Shown here: positions 13,647 to 14,514 of the stretch, piece after piece
Layout of the letters: the number at the start of each line of letters is the position of its first letter
Position numbering within the stretch: the first letter of the stretch is position 1
Origin: Synechococcus sp. CPC35
Lineage (GTDB): Bacteria; Cyanobacteriota; Cyanobacteriia; PCC-6307; Cyanobiaceae
NCBI GenBank assembly: GCA_002684175.1
Contig: NYUU01000066.1
Location: 8,238-22,751, forward strand
Length of the DNA stretch: 14,514 bases
Reading direction: 5' to 3'
Position numbers and translations under genes: made by a program
Notes under the pieces: generated by a model
The model's database searches: none
The model's input: the letters and a program-made list of their open reading frames with translations, nothing else
What the model was told of the DNA's origin: nothing

Positions 13647-13880
13647 TCAGGGGTCCAGCCGTCCTGAATGCAGCTGAGACAGCAGCCTTGCAGCTAGTCC
13701 GCGCGAAATTCTTCGTGCCACAAGCAGATCACAGATCCATTCGAACAGTGGGGGAGCGTCGGTGGATTTGGCCAGTCGCTGTTCGAGGGCTTTGAGTTCC
13801 GTGCGGTGGCGACACCCCCGCAATGCATCAATCAGGGTGTCTTCCTCCGGAGAGGAGAGCAGAAGAGGACTGGTGGTCAC
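13647..13880 (-). CDS. Small helical protein of unknown function
   Basis: A 77-residue frame beginning with GTG 13880; no ATG is available. The sequence has an SSPEEDTLIDALRGCRHRTELKAL region and a compact second half, LFEWICDLLVARRISRGLAARLLSQLHSG, predicted to be two amphipathic helices. It lacks a membrane anchor. I recognise no family. It is encoded upstream of the 66-residue gene on the same strand and divergent from the DExH helicase (140 bases between starts). Overlapping plus-strand frames in the same place look unstructured, so this strand is preferred. Confidence 0.62.
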   Translation of the reverse strand: MTTSPLLLSSPEEDTLIDALRGCRHRTELKALEQRLAKSTDAPPLFEWICDLLVARRISRGLAARLLSQLHSGRLDP

Positions 13881-13988
13881 GAACGCAGGGCAGCTCTCTC
13901 TCTGTCATGGCATCGATGGCGGGCCTTTGTCATCCCATCGGTCATGAAATGCTCTGATCAGAGGCAGGTTTCAACCGATGCTTTCGGG

Positions 13989-14008
13989 GGGAGCCTGTCG
14001 ACGCTCCC
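13989..14008 (+). promoter_or_regulatory. GC-rich hairpin in the leader of the helicase gene
   Basis: GGGAGC (13989-13994) and GCTCCC (14003-14008) form a perfect six-base stem around an eight-base loop, extendable by a G-U pair. It sits 12 bases before the helicase ATG and just before its GAGGA. It could influence ribosome access; no function is known. Confidence 0.35.
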
Positions 14009-14020
14009 TAAGATTGAGGA

Positions 14021-14514
14021 ATGTTGGATTCAACGTCGGACACTTCTGCGTCGGTGCCGGCTGTGAACTCCACGGGATTCGGTCTGGAACCGGACACCAT
14101 TTTTCCGTTTCCGCTGGATGACTTCCAGCTTGAGGCCATTGATGCCTTGAACCACGGACACTCAGTGGTGGTGAGTGCTCCAACGGGTTCGGGAAAGACT
14201 CTCGTTGGGGAATATGCAATCCATCGCGCTCTTGCCCATGGCCAGAAGGTTTTCTACACCACGCCCCTGAAGGCTCTCTCCAATCAGAAGCTGCGGGATT
14301 TTCGCGATCAGTTCGGTTCGGACAAGGTTGGACTGATGACCGGAGATCTGAGCGTCAACCGTGAGGCCTCAATCGTGGTGATGACCACGGAGATCTTCCG
14401 CAACATGCTCTATGCGGAAGCCGATGAGCACGACGACCCGCTCAAGGATGTTGAAGCCGTGGTGCTTGATGAGTGCCATTACATGAACGATTCCCAGCGC
14501 GGCACGGTCTGGGA
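14021..14514 (+). CDS. Ski2-like DExH-box RNA helicase, 3' end outside window
   Basis: The frame from ATG 14021 is open to the right edge (164 codons and two bases). After a ~25-residue variable lead, the helicase core begins: FQLEAIDALNHGHSVVVSAPTGSGKT with Walker A at 53-60, motif Ia TPLKALSNQK (81-90), MTGDLS, motif Ib MTTEIFRNML (121-130), and Walker B DECH at 150-153 followed by YMND. The DECHYMND form and TPLKALSNQK are characteristic of the Ski2/Mtr4-like family, whose cyanobacterial and chloroplast members act in RNA processing. The accessory C-terminal (DSHCT-type) domain would be beyond the window. An in-frame TGA at 14015-14017 limits the start to ATG 14021 or later; GAGG sits only one base from ATG, so a slightly later TTG (14024) or GTG is possible. 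Confidence 0.9.
   Translation, partial: MLDSTSDTSASVPAVNSTGFGLEPDTIFPFPLDDFQLEAIDALNHGHSVVVSAPTGSGKTLVGEYAIHRALAHGQKVFYTTPLKALSNQKLRDFRDQFGSDKVGLMTGDLSVNREASIVVMTTEIFRNMLYAEADEHDDPLKDVEAVVLDECHYMNDSQRGTVW

Noticed and set aside
13598..13795. Plus-strand 65-residue frame near the right end
   Set aside because: Antisense to the 77-residue minus-strand gene, whose helical translation is more protein-like.
1..14514. tRNA, rRNA, CRISPR array, insertion sequence or integrase
   Set aside because: No cloverleaf-like sequence, regularly spaced repeat array, transposase motif or terminal inverted repeat was seen on either strand.

Overview
The window looks like the chromosome of a marine picocyanobacterium of the Synechococcus/Cyanobium/Prochlorococcus group, most likely a moderately GC-rich marine Synechococcus. 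The evidence is a Ycf35 (DUF1257) gene paired with DUF2997, a cyanobacterial-type ferredoxin, a J-domain/DUF3143 pair, a picocyanobacterial-style biotin cluster (bioF, a BioK-like esterase, bioC, bioD, bioA) and a Ski2-like helicase of the cyanobacterial type. Genus assignment rests on gene content recognised by eye, not on a database search.

Layout. (1) 1-564, minus strand: the 5' part of a sulfotransferase-like P-loop protein that runs off the left edge. It is visibly AT-richer than the rest (sampled lines 30-38% GC) and may mark the edge of a genomic island. (2) 702-3565, plus strand: a sodium:solute symporter, a 41-residue single-span membrane protein with a TTG start, and a HEAT-repeat protein. 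(3) 3626-5774, plus strand: a tightly packed operon, DUF2997 - ycf35 - ferredoxin - aldo/keto reductase, with TGATG junctions. The ferredoxin has no ATG, GTG or TTG start that would keep its cluster cysteines and lies in frame with the ycf35 stop. The reductase has a C-terminal region resembling an iron-sulfur domain but lacking every cysteine. This is the most interesting part of the window. (4) 5789-6523, minus: rsmG, divergent from a membrane-anchored J-protein and an overlapping DUF3143 gene (6550-7306, plus). (5) 7318-12319: biotin synthesis on the minus strand. bioF, a BioK-like carboxylesterase, bioC, bioD and a 51-residue membrane protein are chained by overlaps or very short gaps. bioA follows, separated by a small plus-strand gene at 8648-8923. 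(6) 12361-13293, plus: a BASS-family transporter divergent from bioF, ending in a degenerate 15-bp tandem repeat that runs through its stop codon. (7) Two small unknown minus-strand genes (13362-13562 and 13647-13880). (8) 14021 to the right edge, plus: start of a DExH helicase.

How they work together. BioC methylates malonyl-thioester to open disguised pimelate synthesis, the BioK-like esterase would release pimeloyl-ACP, and BioF, BioA and BioD carry this to dethiobiotin. BioB is not in the window. The DUF2997/Ycf35/ferredoxin/AKR operon has no assigned role; its contents suggest a redox module. There are no rRNA, tRNA, CRISPR or insertion-sequence features, and no gene-free stretch above 300 bases; the longest gaps are 565-701 and 13881-14020.
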